46,999 bases of DNA, taken from NCBI GenBank assembly GCA_036399695.1, contig DASWMP010000204.1:1-46999 (forward strand). Direction: 5' to 3'. Made by a program: the position numbers and the translations under genes. The notes below the pieces were generated by a model that was not told the origin of the DNA, searched no databases, and saw nothing but the letters and a program-made list of their open reading frames with translations. The DNA is from DASVEE01 sp036399695 (GTDB taxonomy: Bacteria; Acidobacteriota; Thermoanaerobaculia; Gp7-AA8). Positions 1 to 9,572 of this stretch are shown here, piece by piece (the stretch's first letter is position 1; every line of letters starts with the position of its first letter).

Positions 1-231
1 TCCGGTTGGGCTCTCGCGGTTTCCCGTCGGGCGCTCGAGGGTTCCGGTTGGGCGCTCGAGGGTTCCTGTCGGGCGCTCGAGGGTTCCGGTTGGGCGCTCG
101 AGGGTTCCAGTTGGGCCCCCGAGGGTTCCGGTTGGGCCCTCGAGGGTTCCAGTCGGGCCCTTGAGGGTTCCGGTTGGGCCCTCGAGGGTTCCAGTTGGGC
201 CCTTGAGGGTTCCAGTTGGGCCTTCGAGGAT
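1..231. repeat. 21-bp tandem repeat array, about 11 copies, cut by the window edge
   Basis: A 21-bp unit (TCCGGTTGGGCGCTCGAGG plus GT) recurs at 1, 22, 43, 64, 85 and on to about 231 with exact 21-bp spacing. Substitutions are limited to a few positions (G/A/T, T/C, G/C, C/T). The length is a multiple of three and the minus strand is open across the array: from a GTG at 246-244 it would read as heptapeptides of the type TLEGPTG, TLKGPTG or TLERPTG. In that frame the Pro and Thr third positions vary silently, while Glu/Lys and Gly/Arg alternate. The array may therefore be the start of a repetitive protein downstream of the RHS gene, or simply a non-coding minisatellite. The rest of it lies outside the window. 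Confidence 0.9.
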
Positions 232-256
232 TCCGAGCGGACGCACCCTTACCCCC

Positions 257-288
257 TACCTGCCCGCCCCTTTCGGGGCGGGCAGGTA
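257..288 (-). terminator. Perfect 14-bp stem hairpin after the RHS gene
   Basis: TACCTGCCCGCCCC (257-270) pairs perfectly with 275-288 across a TTTC loop. It begins 14 bp beyond the stop codon of the minus-strand RHS gene, the expected place for a transcription terminator. No T-run follows the stem on the minus strand, so intrinsic termination is not certain; it could also be an mRNA 3'-end stabiliser. Confidence 0.6.
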
Positions 289-302
289 CGAGGGTTAGTT
301 GA

Positions 303-3300
303 TTACGGGCGGCACTGGTTGTTGGTGCCGATGGGGCCGATGCAGCCGCCGAAGCGGACTACGGACTCGAGGAGGACGGGGCGGCAGTTGTTGCAGACGG
401 GGCGGCTGGCGCCGACGGCCAGCACCGCCGATTTGTTCGGGGGGTTGGCGTCGCGGATGATCTTGCGCTCGGCGTGGTTGTCGCACTTGTCGGCGAGGTT
501 CTGCTCGTTGCCGAGGAAGCGGCCGTCGATGCCGGCGAGGAGCTGGGCCCATTCGCCGAGCATCTGGAAGAGGGCGTTGACGTACTTGCCGCTCATGGCC
601 CAGGAGAGCTCGCGCGGTGCGGAACGGAAGGCGCCGGCCTTGGCCATGATGATCTTGCGGCCACGCTCGCCCAGGGCCAGCAGCTCGGCGTCGGAACCGA
701 CACGGTCGATCGGACGCTTCACGGACCAGCCGAAGGCGATGGTGATGACGTTCGGCAGGCCTTTCCAGATCTTCTTGCCGTTGATCGGGTTGGCGACGGC
801 GCCGCCGATCCAGGAACGAAGCTCGGCGTCGACGAACATGGCCATCATGACCGTGAGGGCGCAGGCGATGAGCGACTCGGAGAGGCGGCCCATCAGGTAG
901 CCCTGGATGGTTGCGTTCTCCGCCTGGATGTTCGTGATCGCCCCGTACTCCACCATCGCCGAGTGACCGGTGGGGTCGAAGCCGTTGACGGGGTTGGAGC
1001 CGGCGTAGTTGTAGCGATTGAGATCGATCGGGTCCTGGAGGTTGAAGTCCGCCGTGTCGCGCGTCGTGAAGCGGCCGACGTGCGGCGAGAACCAGCGGGC
1101 CCGGAGGTACTGCAGCCCGGTGGCGTCGTCGGTCATCTGGCCGCGGTAGCCGAACGGATTCGGAGTCGTGCCGGTGGCGAAGTAGCGGACGCCGAAGCCG
1201 TCATACCGATAGCGGTCGGTCTCCTGGCCCCCAGCGTTGGTGAGGCCGACGATGCTGCCGAGGCCGTCCTGCAGGTAGTAGGAAGACGTGGCGCCGGCGC
1301 GGTGCACGAGATCACCGTCACCGTACGAGTAGCCGGCCGAGCTGGCGCCGTTCGTCTCGTAGACGATGTCGCCGTACTGGCTCTGCTCGTCCCAGGCGAA
1401 GCCGCGCACGCCCATGACGGAGGACTCGCCGACGAGACGGCCATCCGCGTCATAGGTGTAGCTGGCGGTGGAGCCGTTCGGCAGCAGGGCCGAGGTCATG
1501 CGGTTGGCCGCGTCGTAACCGTAGGTAGTAGTGCCGGCGGGGGTGGTGATGCGCGTGAGGTTGCCCCGCTCGTCGTACGTGTACTGCGCGTTGCCGGCGG
1601 TCGTGAGCTGATCGAGCTGGTTGTACTGATAGGCGGTCGTGGCGCCGTTCGAGGAGGTGGCCGACGTGCGGTTGCCGGCCTGGTCGTACGCGTACGCCAG
1701 CTCGGAGAGCGTCGTGCCGGTACCGTTGACGATCTTCTCGCTGGTGAGGCGGTAAGCGTCGTCGTAGGTCCAGGTCGTGCGCGTGCCGTCGACTTCCTGC
1801 ACGGAGGCGCGCTGGCCGTTCGCGGCGACGGTGTAGGTGAACGACTGGAACGAGGTCGAGGCGCCGAGGTGATGCTGGAGCGCGAGCAGGCGGTCGCGGG
1901 TGTCGTAGGTGTAATCGGTGATGACGCCGTTCGCCAGCTTGCGCTGCGTGAGGCGGCCGCCCAGGTCGTACGTGTACTCCGTGACGCCGCCGGTCGGATC
2001 CGTGACCGTCTTGAGGCGGTCGAGCTGATCCCAGGTGTAGCGGGTCACACCCTTCGGCGTGGTGATCGCGGTGATGTTGTCGCCGCCGTCGTAGGTGTAG
2101 CTGACGACGACGCCGGTCGGCTGCGTGATCTTCACGAGGCGGTCGAGGTCGTCGTAGTCGTAGCGGGTGATGCCCTGCGGCGTGGAGGCGGTGGCGCGGT
2201 GGCCTGCCGGGGTGTAGGTGTACTGCGCGAAGCCGCCGTCGAAGTAGTCGATGCGGAGCAGGCGGTCGAGCGCGTCCCAGGTGAAGTTGTTCACGTGGCC
2301 GTCGGGCAGACGGACGGCGGTCATGTGGCCGACCGCGTCGTACGTGTACTGCTCGAACGAGCCGTCGGGGTAGATCTTCTTCACCGGCCGATCGGCCTTG
2401 TCGTACTCGAAGGTCGTCTCGCGGCCCTTCGGATCGACGACCGACGTCATGTTGCCGACGACGTCACGCGAGTAACGGGTAACGTTGCCGGCCGGGTCGG
2501 TGACCGAGGCGATCTGGCTGTGGTTGTCGTACGTGAAGCTCGTCTTGCGGCCGTCCTCGCGCGTGACCGCGGTGAGGAACATGCCGTTGAAGTCGTTCTT
2601 GCGGGTCGTGCCGTCGGGGTTGATGTACTGCGTGACGCGACCGCGCGTGTCGTAACGCGCTCCCTGCGTCACGCCGTCGGGCCGCTTCACGGCCGTGACC
2701 TGGCCGGCGGCGTCGTAAGTGAAGTCGGTGCTGTGGCCGGCCGGGTCGCGCAGCGCCTTCACGCGGCCAGCGTCGTCGTAGGTCAGCACCGTCAGGTTGT
2801 TGCGGGCGTCGGTGATGCTGTTGAGGCGTCCGGCCGGGTCGTAAGTGCAGCTCTGCGACGTGGCCGCGGCGGTCCCGAAGGCGTACGTCACGCTGGTGAG
2901 CTGCCCCGCCTTGTCGTAGGTGAACTTGTCGAGCGTGCCGTCCTGGTCCTTGCGCGTGAGCACGCGGCCGGCCCAGTCGTACGTGTATTCGGTGGACGTG
3001 CCGTCGGGGTAGGTCGTCTTCTTCACCCGGTCGTTGCCGTCGTACTCGTGCGTGAACGGGTTGCCGTTGGCGTCGGCTTCACCGGTACGGTTGCCGTTGG
3101 CGTCGTACGAGTACTTCAGCTCATTGCCGAGGGAGTCGCGGCGCAGCGTCTGGTTGCCGTTGAGGTCATAGGCGAGCGTCATCGTGCCGTGCTTGGCATC
3201 GCCGACGGACGTCATGAGGCCGTTGCCGTCGTACGTATGCGTGCTGGCGAAGCCGCTGTGATCGGTGAGCGCCGTCATGTTGCCGAAGGTGTCGTAGCCG

Positions 3301-6300
3301 AACTCGGCGCGCTGTCCGGAGGCGAGCGTCATGGACGTCCGCTGCCCCTTGCTGTCGTACGTGAGGCCCATGAGCATGCCGGCCGTATCGGCGAGGGAGG
3401 TGACGTTGCCGCTGGCGTCGTAACCGAGGGTCTTCACCTGGTTGAGGGCGTCGGTGATGTTGAGCAGGCGGCCGCGCGCGTCCCAGCTCTTCTTGACGAT
3501 GTTGCCGAGCGGATCCTTCTCGGACGTGAGGTTGCCGTTCGCGTCGTAGGTGAACGTCCACGTCTTGCCGAGGGCGTCGGTGCGCGTCAGCAGGTTGGAG
3601 TTCGCGTCGTACGTGTAGGAGGTGGTGCGGTTGAGCTGATCGCGGACGCTGAGCGGATCGCCGTTGGCGTTGTTCGTGACGACCGCGATGCCGCCGTCCG
3701 GGTAGGTGGTCGTGATGGTGTTGGTGGTGACGTTGTTCGTCGTCGTGGTGGCGTAGGCGTACTGGGTGGTGTGGCCCATCCGGTCGGTCTGCGTCTTGAG
3801 GCGGCCGTCCGGGTGGTAGGTGGCGGAAGTCGAGCCGCCGCGCGGGTCGATCTCCTTCGTCAGGTAGTGACCGGCCGCGTACTCGTACCGCACCGGCGTG
3901 GTGGTGGACGGGAGCTTCACCGAGGTGAGATCGCCGAGGCCGTCGTACGTGTAATCGAAGTGATTGCCGGCCGGATCGGTGATGCGGGTGATGCGGCCCT
4001 TCGCGTCGCGCTCGAACGGCACGGTGATGCCGGACGCGCTGCTGGTGATGCCGTCAGGGCCGAACGTCAGCATGTTGCCGGTGAGGTCTTTGATGCTCTT
4101 CATCGAGCCGTCGGCGCCCATGACGTACTGGCGGCCGTACGGGTCGGTGTAGGTGTAGCTCGTGGGGGCGAAGCTGCCCGGGACGTCGAGGAAGCAGGTG
4201 AAGGTGCCGCCCGACATGACGAGCAGGCCGCAGCTCTCGGCCGTCAGCGTGCCGAACGTGCCGGCCTCCGGCACCCACTTCGGCTGCAGGAAGAAGGTGA
4301 AGGGGAAGCCGCTCGACTGCGGGCTGAACTTGAACGTCTGGCGGCGTCCGTTGAAGCTGAACGTGACGTCGTTCTTCTTGTTCACCTCGAGACGGACCGA
4401 GGTATCGAGCGACCAGCCGTAGCCGAAGTCGCCGACCTTCCCCTTCTCGAGAGAGTCGTACTTGCGGGAGATCGTGACGGGCATGCCGGCCAGCGGGACG
4501 CGCAGGTCGGTGACGTACTTGGTCACGCGGCCCGGCTTGTTGTCGCCGGTGACGTCGACGACGATGAGGCTCGTCTGCTGCGTGCCGTTCGAGAGCGTGC
4601 CGCGCAGGCGGATGGTGTACTCGCCGTTGGCGAGCGTGGTCGGGTCGATCGTGGCCTTCGTGCCGCTGCCGGTGACGTTGCCGTTCAGGACCTTGATCTC
4701 GGCCGGGTTGTCGGTCGGCCAGAAGTCGATGATGCCGCTGGCGAGCGAGGTGTTGACGGTGATGGGCGTGGCGATCAGGAGGGTGCTGCCGATGGCCGGC
4801 GCGCCGATCCAGCCCTGGGTGACGACGTTGCCGATGTTGTCGGAGGGCTGGTCCGGATCGGTCGGATCGGCGCCGCCCCCGCCGTTCGAGGTCCAGGGCA
4901 CGTTGATGACGTTGGAGAAGGTGGCCAGACCGGCGACGCGGCCGATGGCCTGGGCCGTGTCGGTACCGCCGCGGGTGGCGCTGTAGGTGAAGACGGCCCG
5001 GCCGGCGATGTCGGTGACGGCCGAGAGCTCCTGCGCGTTCGGTCCGTTGATGACGACGCCGAGGTGGGCGTTCGGCACCGGCGCGCCACCGCCGTCGACG
5101 GCGTCAACCGTGAGGGTCTGCGTCTGGCCGGCCGGCTTGGCGGTGATGCTGAGCGGTCCGAGCTTGAGCGAGCCGGTCGGCGGCATGCCGACGCCGCCGG
5201 CAGCCACGGTGAGCGCGAGCTGGCCCGCGCAGCATTCGCTGTAGTCGACCTCGTACGGATAGATACCGGCGGCCGGGAAGCGGACGACGACGCGGTTGGC
5301 CGTCGGCGCGCTCGGGGCGTTGTACGAAGCGACGACGAGCAGCTTCTCGAACTCCGTGACGCCGCTCGGCGGCACGTTCAGCATCGGACCGCTGACGCGC
5401 GTCGCGCCGCCGCCCACGCCGAAGACGAAGCCGTCATCGGAGTAGAAGTTGATGATCATGTCGCCGGCGCTGGCGACCGTGAAGGCGCCGGTGTAGACGG
5501 CCTGGAAGTCGAACATCGTCCCGACGCCGGCCTGCAGCCCGTTGCCCTGCGCGATGATGGTGCCGGTGAAGTTGCCGTTCAGGTCCGTCGTGACGTTCGT
5601 GAACGGACGGGAGTTGACGCCGACGCCGGAGTTGGCGCCGCCCGGGATCGTGCCGCCCGGCGGGTTGAAGTTGATCGTCGGGAAAGCCTGCATGAACGCC
5701 GGCGTGGCGGTGGCGGGCGTGTTGAAGACGCCCGAGCCGTTCGAGAAGAAGTAGCGCGCCAGAAGAGGCGTCGTCGAGATCTTCTGGACCGGGACGATCC
5801 AGCTCACGTTGGCGGTGTTCGAGACGGCCGCGCCGCTCGTGGCCTGGACGACGTCGTTGCCGGCGGTGGCGCCGGTGAAGGAGAAGGTGGCGATGCCGTT
5901 CGCGTCCGTCGTGCCGCTGCCGGTGGAGGGATGCGCGCCGGTGACCGAGAAGGTCACGACGGCGCCGGCGATGGCCACGCCCTTCGTGTCCTTGAGGGTC
6001 GCCGTCATGATCTGCGTGGTGCCGGCGACGTTCGGACCGGCGTTGGCCGGCGTGAGGACGAGGGAGTTGTAGAGGGTGGAGTTGGCGACGTCGGTGGACG
6101 CGGCGGCGCCGAGCGGGCCGTAGGCGTTCCGGGCGCCGTCGGTCCACATGCCGAGCGCTGAGGCGGTGATGATGCCGGCCGTCTGCGTGATCGGAATGGC
6201 GTACTGCAGCGTCGTCTGGAACGTGGCGCCGGGGGCGAGCGGTCCGACGAGCGGCTTCTGGATGCTGCCGTTCGGGAGCGTGACCGTGAGGTCGGTCTCG

Positions 6301-9300
6301 GGCGAGACCGCCGAGCCGATGTTCGTGGCCGTGACGTTGTAGGCGATGGTGTCGCCGGCCGTGGCCGTCGCGGGGGCGGTGAGCGTCAGCGGGACGATGG
6401 CGATGATCTGCTTCGTCGCGGCGCTGTCGGCGGTGTTGCCGTAGGTGGTGCCGGCCGGATCGGACCAGCCGAGGCTGACGGTGAAGGGCAGCGAGCGCTG
6501 GTCCTCCACCCGGATGCGGGCGAGGTACTGCGCGTCGGACTCGCCGTCGTCGTCGCGCTTGGGCACTTCAGGGACGCGCCAGGTGGTCTCGATCGTCTTC
6601 GTCTCACCAGCGCCGAGGACGAACTGCGGGGCCTTGGTGATGGTGGCGTCGGGGTTCGTGACGTCGAGGCTCGTCAGGACGGCCGTGCAGCCGCCGTCGT
6701 TGCGCACGTTGAACTTCAGCGTGACGGTCTGCGTCGGCAGGATGGTGACCGGCGCTTCGGTGGTGAAGGAGAGGACCGGGACGCGGACGCGGCTCGTGAA
6801 GAGCTGCTGGCCGACGTCGCCGTAGGCGTTGCCGGCGGCGTCGCGCCAGGTGAGCGAGGCCTTCGCCGTCAGCAGCTCGCCGTCGGAAGCGCGCAGGCGG
6901 GCCAGGTACTGCTCGGTCGTCTCGCTCTCACCCTTCGGCGCGATGGCGGCGGGGGTGAAGGATTGGAGCTGCGTGTAGCTGGAGCCGGCGGCGAGGCTGG
7001 CGAACGTCAGCGTGCGCTGCGTGCCGTCCGGCATCGTGACGTCGACCGAGCCGCTGGCGGGAGCGCCGCCGATGTTCGTGGCCGTGACGTTGTAGGTGGA
7101 CGCGGAGCCGGGGCTGACGACCGAAGGGCCGCTGAGGGCGAGCGTCACGACCGGGATGGCCAGGATGCTCTGCGAGCGCACTTCGACCGGCAGGTAGCCC
7201 TGCTGGTTGGCGTCGGTGAAGGTGATGCGTCCGGCCGACGTATAGACGCGGCCGTTGAGCGCGGAGAGGCGGCGGAGGTAATCGGCCGGGCTCTCGTTCG
7301 CGCCGCGGATGTCGATCGAAGGCGTCGTGGCCTGGAAGGTGACGGTGCGGCTGTCGCCCGCCGGGATGGCGCCGACGGCGCGGTTCACGGCCGCGGGGCT
7401 GACGCCGTCGAGCGTCTCGTCGAGAACGACGTTCGTGGCGCCGGTCGCGAGCGAGGTGTTGCTGAGGTTCGCCGTGACGGTGAAGAGCTCGTTCGGGAGC
7501 ACCGTCAGCGGCTGCGTCTGCGTGGCTTTGATGGCGGCCGGCGCCGGGAAGACGCCGGAGTCCTCGATGACGGAGACGATCGTGCCGGTGCCTTCCTTGC
7601 CGGGCGAGGTCCCGTAGGTCTCGACCTTCACGACGACGGCGGCGGCGATGTTGCCGTAGAGGTCATTGCCCTTCCTGGCCATGGCCGTCGAGACGATGAC
7701 CTCGATGTAGGCCGGCACGCTGACCGGCGGGGGCCAGCTCTGGCCACCCTTCGACACCCAGCAGTCGGGCGTCAGGGTCTTGGCCGTCGCCTTGGGCTGG
7801 CAGACGTGGATCTCGTCGACCGGATCGGCGAAGCCCTTGAACGCGGAATTCGCGGCGTACTCACCCTGCAGGACCTGCTTGTCCCACTGGGCGCCCCAGA
7901 AGGTCACGCGCTGGCCGAGCTTCAGGCCGGCGGTGTTGCCGCCCCAGACGACGAACGACGTGGAGAGATAGATGGTGATGGCGGTGGTGCGCGCGGCCGG
8001 CTCGTAGAAGGTGTCGCCGGCGAACGTGACGGTGAGCGAGGACGGGCCGCTGAGCTGATCGTGGCTGAGCGTGAGCGAGGCGGTGGCGACGCCGTTCGCG
8101 TCGGTGACGCCGGTCGCCGAGACCGCGCCGATGTTGAAAACGAGCGTCTTGCCGGCGATCGGAGCCAGCGTGTCCGGATCCTTCAGCGTGGCCGTGACGG
8201 TCTGCGCCACCGCGGTGCCGACGAGCGTCTTGCCGGTGTACTCGAGGCGGACGTCCTCACGGACGATCGTGATGGTCTGCGTGATGCGCAGGTCGCCGGC
8301 CGAGACGGTCACGGGGACTTCGGCCGGGGCGACGGCGGCCGTGAGGGCCACGCGGGCGACGCCGGTGGCGTCGGTGATGGCGTTGAAGGTCTGCGCGCCG
8401 AAGGTGAAGGTGACGCTGCGTCCGGCCACCGGTGCGCCGGTGGTGTCGGTGAGCAGCGCCGCCAGCTCGAACGGATCGCTGTACTGGGCGCGGGTGGCGC
8501 CGACGTAGAGGAGGCTGGCCTGGCCGGCCGGCGGCTGCGGGACGTCCGGACCGCACGAGGCGGTGGTCCAGGCGACGGTGGCGTCGTTCGACGTCACGGC
8601 GGCGCCGGAGGCATTCGTGATGGTGGCGCGGACGACGTCCGCACCCTGGGCGGTGCCGGTGTAGGTGAAGCGGGCGTCGCCGCGGGCGTCCGTGACGGCT
8701 TCGCTGGTCTGGCCGGCGTTCGGACCGCTGACGGCCTTGAAGTCGACGACGACGTTTGGCAGCGGCAGGCCGCCGGCATCGGCGACGTGCGCGAGCAGCG
8801 TCACCGGGGAGCCACCGTTGCCGTTGAGGTTCGCGGGGGTGAGGCCGAGCGTGCCGCCGGCGGCGTCGAGACCGCTCGTGCCGATGCGCCGCCACTGCAG
8901 CGACTCGTTGCCGCGGCAGGAGGAGTCGAAGCCGCCGGTGTCGAGGACGTGCGCGGAGTCGAGGTACGAGGCGCTGGTGCCGCCGGCCGTGATGGTGATC
9001 TTCGGCACGCGGGTGTCGTTCGCCGGCAGCGTCGCGCCGCAGGGAACGAGCGGATAGGCGCTGGTGTCGAAGTTGCCGGGCTGCGTCTGCGTGAGGATCG
9101 CGGCGCCGCGGGCGGGAATCGTGAAGTTCTGCCAGAGCGCGAACTCGGCGCCGGCGCGCTGCAGGTCGACCGAGACTTTGTCGATCGTGACCGGCACGCT
9201 GCCCGGGTTGTCGATGCGGATCGCGCCGGCATTCACCGGATGGCCGCCGCCGAGGTAGACGACGTTCGGTGCACCCTGCCAGGGCGTCGGGAAGTTCGCG

Positions 9301-9572
9301 CTCGGCGAGCTGCTGTCGGCGAACCCGACGAACAGGTCGAGCGCGGAGGCGTCGACGGCCGCGGTGAAGCTTTCGCTCTCCGCGGCGGGAGTGGTTTTGT
9401 CTGTGTCCGTGGGAGGCGGCGCACTGTCGGTCGCGAGAGCGACGGATGGGCGGGCGGCCGGCGCCGGGCGGTCCGCCGCGTACAGCGGCTGGGTCGGCGC
9501 GAGCGGCTGCAAGGCCAGGAGATCGACGAGCAGGACGATGAGAATTGGACGCAGCACGGACTTACGAAACAC
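303..9572 (-). CDS. Giant secreted YD-repeat (RHS) protein with C-terminal deaminase-like toxin domain
   Basis: A 3089-aa protein. The start chosen is GTG at 9572: GGAGGT lies 4 nt upstream (9577-9582) and the product then begins with a signal-like segment (FRKSVLRPILIVLLVDLLAL). An ATG 27 codons earlier would put a non-signal stretch in front. Order of parts: signal about 1-33; a lamin-tail-like beta domain about 80-175; many Ig-like/Big_1-type domains about 245-1255; a PA14-like domain about 1335-1435; another Ig-like repeat; an RHS entry segment about 1680; YD repeats (YTYDANGN type) about 1847-2820; the RHS core closing motif DPTGH at 2866-2870. The remaining 219 residues form a variable tip ending in H3033-A-E3035 and C3060-x2-C3063, the zinc site of the cytidine-deaminase superfamily. 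By analogy with RHS polymorphic toxins, the shell encloses and releases this tip. No immunity gene is visible downstream before the window ends. The deaminase target (free nucleotide, DNA or RNA) cannot be told from sequence. Confidence 0.9.
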   Translation of the reverse strand: MFRKSVLRPILIVLLVDLLALQPLAPTQPLYAADRPAPAARPSVALATDSAPPPTDTDKTTPAAESESFTAAVDASALDLFVGFADSSSPSANFPTPWQGAPNVVYLGGGHPVNAGAIRIDNPGSVPVTIDKVSVDLQRAGAEFALWQNFTIPARGAAILTQTQPGNFDTSAYPLVPCGATLPANDTRVPKITITAGGTSASYLDSAHVLDTGGFDSSCRGNESLQWRRIGTSGLDAAGGTLGLTPANLNGNGGSPVTLLAHVADAGGLPLPNVVVDFKAVSGPNAGQTSEAVTDARGDARFTYTGTAQGADVVRATITNASGAAVTSNDATVAWTTASCGPDVPQPPAGQASLLYVGATRAQYSDPFELAALLTDTTGAPVAGRSVTFTFGAQTFNAITDATGVARVALTAAVAPAEVPVTVSAGDLRITQTITIVREDVRLEYTGKTLVGTAVAQTVTATLKDPDTLAPIAGKTLVFNIGAVSATGVTDANGVATASLTLSHDQLSGPSSLTVTFAGDTFYEPAARTTAITIYLSTSFVVWGGNTAGLKLGQRVTFWGAQWDKQVLQGEYAANSAFKGFADPVDEIHVCQPKATAKTLTPDCWVSKGGQSWPPPVSVPAYIEVIVSTAMARKGNDLYGNIAAAVVVKVETYGTSPGKEGTGTIVSVIEDSGVFPAPAAIKATQTQPLTVLPNELFTVTANLSNTSLATGATNVVLDETLDGVSPAAVNRAVGAIPAGDSRTVTFQATTPSIDIRGANESPADYLRRLSALNGRVYTSAGRITFTDANQQGYLPVEVRSQSILAIPVVTLALSGPSVVSPGSASTYNVTATNIGGAPASGSVDVTMPDGTQRTLTFASLAAGSSYTQLQSFTPAAIAPKGESETTEQYLARLRASDGELLTAKASLTWRDAAGNAYGDVGQQLFTSRVRVPVLSFTTEAPVTILPTQTVTLKFNVRNDGGCTAVLTSLDVTNPDATITKAPQFVLGAGETKTIETTWRVPEVPKRDDDGESDAQYLARIRVEDQRSLPFTVSLGWSDPAGTTYGNTADSAATKQIIAIVPLTLTAPATATAGDTIAYNVTATNIGSAVSPETDLTVTLPNGSIQKPLVGPLAPGATFQTTLQYAIPITQTAGIITASALGMWTDGARNAYGPLGAAASTDVANSTLYNSLVLTPANAGPNVAGTTQIMTATLKDTKGVAIAGAVVTFSVTGAHPSTGSGTTDANGIATFSFTGATAGNDVVQATSGAAVSNTANVSWIVPVQKISTTPLLARYFFSNGSGVFNTPATATPAFMQAFPTINFNPPGGTIPGGANSGVGVNSRPFTNVTTDLNGNFTGTIIAQGNGLQAGVGTMFDFQAVYTGAFTVASAGDMIINFYSDDGFVFGVGGGATRVSGPMLNVPPSGVTEFEKLLVVASYNAPSAPTANRVVVRFPAAGIYPYEVDYSECCAGQLALTVAAGGVGMPPTGSLKLGPLSITAKPAGQTQTLTVDAVDGGGAPVPNAHLGVVINGPNAQELSAVTDIAGRAVFTYSATRGGTDTAQAIGRVAGLATFSNVINVPWTSNGGGGADPTDPDQPSDNIGNVVTQGWIGAPAIGSTLLIATPITVNTSLASGIIDFWPTDNPAEIKVLNGNVTGSGTKATIDPTTLANGEYTIRLRGTLSNGTQQTSLIVVDVTGDNKPGRVTKYVTDLRVPLAGMPVTISRKYDSLEKGKVGDFGYGWSLDTSVRLEVNKKNDVTFSFNGRRQTFKFSPQSSGFPFTFFLQPKWVPEAGTFGTLTAESCGLLVMSGGTFTCFLDVPGSFAPTSYTYTDPYGRQYVMGADGSMKSIKDLTGNMLTFGPDGITSSASGITVPFERDAKGRITRITDPAGNHFDYTYDGLGDLTSVKLPSTTTPVRYEYAAGHYLTKEIDPRGGSTSATYHPDGRLKTQTDRMGHTTQYAYATTTTNNVTTNTITTTYPDGGIAVVTNNANGDPLSVRDQLNRTTSYTYDANSNLLTRTDALGKTWTFTYDANGNLTSEKDPLGNIVKKSWDARGRLLNITDALNQVKTLGYDASGNVTSLADTAGMLMGLTYDSKGQRTSMTLASGQRAEFGYDTFGNMTALTDHSGFASTHTYDGNGLMTSVGDAKHGTMTLAYDLNGNQTLRRDSLGNELKYSYDANGNRTGEADANGNPFTHEYDGNDRVKKTTYPDGTSTEYTYDWAGRVLTRKDQDGTLDKFTYDKAGQLTSVTYAFGTAAATSQSCTYDPAGRLNSITDARNNLTVLTYDDAGRVKALRDPAGHSTDFTYDAAGQVTAVKRPDGVTQGARYDTRGRVTQYINPDGTTRKNDFNGMFLTAVTREDGRKTSFTYDNHSQIASVTDPAGNVTRYSRDVVGNMTSVVDPKGRETTFEYDKADRPVKKIYPDGSFEQYTYDAVGHMTAVRLPDGHVNNFTWDALDRLLRIDYFDGGFAQYTYTPAGHRATASTPQGITRYDYDDLDRLVKITQPTGVVVSYTYDGGDNITAITTPKGVTRYTWDQLDRLKTVTDPTGGVTEYTYDLGGRLTQRKLANGVITDYTYDTRDRLLALQHHLGASTSFQSFTYTVAANGQRASVQEVDGTRTTWTYDDAYRLTSEKIVNGTGTTLSELAYAYDQAGNRTSATSSNGATTAYQYNQLDQLTTAGNAQYTYDERGNLTRITTPAGTTTYGYDAANRMTSALLPNGSTASYTYDADGRLVGESSVMGVRGFAWDEQSQYGDIVYETNGASSAGYSYGDGDLVHRAGATSSYYLQDGLGSIVGLTNAGGQETDRYRYDGFGVRYFATGTTPNPFGYRGQMTDDATGLQYLRARWFSPHVGRFTTRDTADFNLQDPIDLNRYNYAGSNPVNGFDPTGHSAMVEYGAITNIQAENATIQGYLMGRLSESLIACALTVMMAMFVDAELRSWIGGAVANPINGKKIWKGLPNVITIAFGWSVKRPIDRVGSDAELLALGERGRKIIMAKAGAFRSAPRELSWAMSGKYVNALFQMLGEWAQLLAGIDGRFLGNEQNLADKCDNHAERKIIRDANPPNKSAVLAVGASRPVCNNCRPVLLESVVRFGGCIGPIGTNNQCRP

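Noticed and set aside
1..231. CRISPR array
   Set aside because: Pure 21-bp tandem repeat with no spacers.
474..6161. Very long open frame (1895 codons) on the plus strand
   Set aside because: It is exactly opposite the RHS gene. YD repeats in GC-rich DNA keep the complementary frame open; its translation is a Val/Arg/Ala/Gly/Asp monotone with no domain.
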